Source: JACQHM01 sp964535215
GTDB taxonomy: Bacteria > Methylomirabilota > Methylomirabilia > Methylomirabilales > JACQHM01
Length of the DNA stretch: 14,784 bases
NCBI GenBank assembly: GCA_964535215.1
Contig: CAZHST010000065.1
Coordinates: 1 to 14,784, forward strand
Direction of reading: 5' to 3'
A model generated the notes under the pieces. The model was not told the DNA's origin, ran no database searches, and saw nothing but the letters and a program-made list of their open reading frames with translations. A program made the position numbers and the translations under genes. Positions 12,914 to 14,784 of this stretch are shown here, piece by piece (the first letter of the stretch is position 1; every line of letters starts with the position of its first letter).

Positions 12914-14784
12914 TCACGAAGGAGTCTCATCGTCCGTGAACAATGCCTCGCCAAACATCTCTTGGGCGACCTCCTCCCACGCCGGGGCCGTGGATTCCAC
13001 CGATGGGGTGGGGTGTTCCGCACGACGGAGCAGATCCAGCGGCGAGGGATTCGCCCTCTTCGGCACGCACGGGCACCTGACCCCTGGCAGGTGATCCTTG
13101 AGCCACTCCTTTAACGTCGCACAGCGGATGGGCTTGTGCCCTTCGTCCATGCGCTGGATCCAACGCTGGGTGATCCGGGGGTCGTAGTTGGCGCAGAGTC
13201 CGATCACCTGGTGGAGGTAGGTCTGCCCCGCCTCCCCCAGATGGCCCAAGGTGTAGAGTAGCGCCAAGCGTTCGGTATGCCGCAGGTGATGGGTCTCGGC
13301 CGCCTTCTGGACCAGGCCCCAGAGCAACGCGCACCCCTTGACGACGGGGGCGATCGCCTCCGGCGGCTCCGGCGCGGAGGACCGCACCCCTGGCGCGCTC
13401 TGAAGCCACACCTGCCCATCGACCCAGGGGGCCTGCATCAGGAACGCCCACGGCTCCTCCACCGGCTGTCCTTCCGGCGTGAGCAAACGGCTTGGCCGCC
13501 CCGTCTCAGGATGGCGTCCCAAGGGGAGCCGGATGAGGGCCCCTAACCCGCCCGGGGCAAGGGCGTCCTGCTTGGGGAACACCTCCACCAGCACCCCCTC
13601 GGGAAACGGCCGGAACTGATCAAGCCACTTTGCGAGCCAGGCTCGCACCGTCTTCGCCGGGACCGGCTCCGCCAAGCAGAGCCAGAGGTGGAACCCCTTG
13701 CCCCCGCTGTCCACCCAAAGAGGGGGAATCCCGTGCCGGTGTAAAGCGTCCGCCAGGCGGCAGGCCACCGGGAAGGCGCGCTTCTGCCCTTCCTCGCTGA
13801 AGGTCGGTCCATCGATATCCAGGACCACCGCCTTCGTCGTGCCATCAGGATAGAGCAGATACGTCCCCAGGATCTCCTGCCCGGCCAGGTGAGTCTGAAG
13901 GTCGTCATCGGTGAGCGCCCGGCGCACGGGCGTATACCCGTGCCGCCCGTTCTTCTGCCAATACCGGGCAAAGACCTCAGGCCGCCCTACAAAACGGCTC
14001 CGATAGAGCGCGAGCTGATTCTTATCATCGGAGGCCACAGTACTCTCCTCTTCCTCTACCCACCACGGGTCATCGTTTAGCACCTCTACAGGTTCAGAAG
14101 CCGCAATCCTATTGCCAGGGGTGAAGGACGCCAAGGCGGCCCCTGCTTCCCTGAAATAACCCTGCCAGCCTGCCAGAATCTGGCGGCGCATGGCTTCATC
14201 GGACGCCACGGCCAAGCGGGCATGTAAGCTGGTGATCGCGTCTTCGCTGGGACGCTTGCCGTCCCGGGTGAAGGTGTACCCTAAGAAGGTGAAACCTTCG
14301 TCCCGGTGGACCACGCGGGTCTTCTCAGCATTGACCCGCAACCCTAACCGCAGGAGCAACTCCTGTGCCATGCGCAAGGCCCCTTCCGCCTGCTGGCGGG
14401 TTGCACACAGGATGGCGAAATCGTCGGCATAGCGGACCAGATTGTGTCCGGCCTGAAGTAGGACCGTGTCAAAGCGGTGGAGATACAGATTCGCCAGCAA
14501 CGGTGAAAGAGGGGCACCCTGGGCCAACCCTTTTCCTGGAAAGGGACTGGTGGCGGTCACGCACAGGTGCACCAATGCGCGCATCCCTTCGTCAGGGAGC
14601 CACTCCGTGAGTAGCACCAACAGAGGCGGATGGGGGACGCTGTCAAAAAAGGCTTCAATGTCAGCGTCCACCACCCAAACCTTCCCCAGGGCCAAGGCCT
14701 GCTCGACCGCAGCCACCGCCTGTAAGGCTGAGCGTCCCGGGCGGTACGCGAAGCTGCACGGCGCAAACCGCTGGTCCCACAGGG
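12914..14784 (-). CDS. Reverse transcriptase-primase fusion, CRISPR-associated (N-terminus outside window)
   Basis: The reading frame is open to the window edge, so the N-terminus is missing; the GTG at 14716 is not the true start because RT sequence (FAPCSFAYRPGRSA) precedes it. Numbering from that GTG: RT palm motif DADIEAFFD at 17-25, QGAPLSPLLANLYLH at 66-80, the YADD site at 96-99, and NAEKT then FLGYTF. After a linker (about 195-235) an archaeo-eukaryotic primase domain follows: DID at 300-302, SGGKGFHLW at 337-345 and RLPLGRH at 396-402. The end (about 458-552) has C462, C508, C532 and C548/C550 spaced as in the iron-sulfur C-terminal domain of PriL. Such proteins can copy RNA into DNA and start strands, here probably supplying spacers to Cas1-Cas2. 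First visible gene of the cas1-cas2 operon. Confidence 0.9.
   Translation of the reverse strand, partial: LWDQRFAPCSFAYRPGRSALQAVAAVEQALALGKVWVVDADIEAFFDSVPHPPLLVLLTEWLPDEGMRALVHLCVTATSPFPGKGLAQGAPLSPLLANLYLHRFDTVLLQAGHNLVRYADDFAILCATRQQAEGALRMAQELLLRLGLRVNAEKTRVVHRDEGFTFLGYTFTRDGKRPSEDAITSLHARLAVASDEAMRRQILAGWQGYFREAGAALASFTPGNRIAASEPVEVLNDDPWWVEEEESTVASDDKNQLALYRSRFVGRPEVFARYWQKNGRHGYTPVRRALTDDDLQTHLAGQEILGTYLLYPDGTTKAVVLDIDGPTFSEEGQKRAFPVACRLADALHRHGIPPLWVDSGGKGFHLWLCLAEPVPAKTVRAWLAKWLDQFRPFPEGVLVEVFPKQDALAPGGLGALIRLPLGRHPETGRPSRLLTPEGQPVEEPWAFLMQAPWVDGQVWLQSAPGVRSSAPEPPEAIAPVVKGCALLWGLVQKAAETHHLRHTERLALLYTLGHLGEAGQTYLHQVIGLCANYDPRITQRWIQRMDEGHKPIRCATLKEWLKDHLPGVRCPCVPKRANPSPLDLLRRAEHPTPSVESTAPAWEEVAQEMFGEALFTDDETPS

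Noticed and set aside
1..14784. Insertion sequence, prophage or tRNA genes
   Set aside because: I found no transposase, integrase, phage structural gene, terminal inverted repeats or tRNA-like cloverleaf.

Overview
This is a GC-rich bacterial window in which every convincing gene lies on the minus strand, so the reading order runs from right to left. Two features point to a bacterium: a twin-arginine-type lipoprotein signal with a lipobox, and near-universal strong Shine-Dalgarno sites of the AAAGGAGG type. A YbgF-like TPR protein would fit a two-membrane envelope. The species cannot be named from the sequence.

Right end (11461-14784): a CRISPR adaptation operon. It starts with the C-terminal part of a large fusion protein that joins a group II intron-like reverse transcriptase (YADD motif), an archaeo-eukaryotic-type primase domain (DID and SGGKGFH motifs) and a cysteine-containing PriL-CTD-like tail. 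It is followed by cas1 and cas2 and closed by a strong intrinsic terminator at 11461-11500. No interference (effector) genes are in the window.

Centre-right (10899-11325): a single MazG-like nucleotide pyrophosphohydrolase gene, with a candidate promoter in front and an intrinsic terminator behind it.

Remainder (43-10878): a long, tightly packed gene cluster that looks like an elaborate bacterial ubiquitin-like conjugation system. In transcription order it holds a two-AAA Clp-family unfoldase that carries an IGL tripeptide where ClpA has its ClpP-docking loop; a 75-aa unknown; a multi-pass membrane protein; a VWA-domain lipoprotein; module A (single Ubl ending GGR, E2-like, JAB-E1 fusion); a degenerate protein kinase fold; a small membrane protein; module B (tandem Ubl, E2-like, JAB-E1 fusion); a membrane-anchored TPR protein; and perhaps a last 64-aa ORF. 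The two modules have the same Ubl-E2-(JAB+E1) order but strongly diverged sequences. The likely logic (inference) is that the JAB domains trim or remove Ubls, the E1 domains adenylate them, the E2s pass them to targets, and the Clp-like machine unfolds tagged proteins, perhaps for ClpP, close to the membrane where the VWA, TPR and membrane proteins sit.

At the extreme left (20-53) is a single copy of a sequence shaped like a CRISPR repeat, with the ATTGAAAC end pointing out of the window. If an array starts there, the whole Ubl cluster sits between the adaptation genes and their array.
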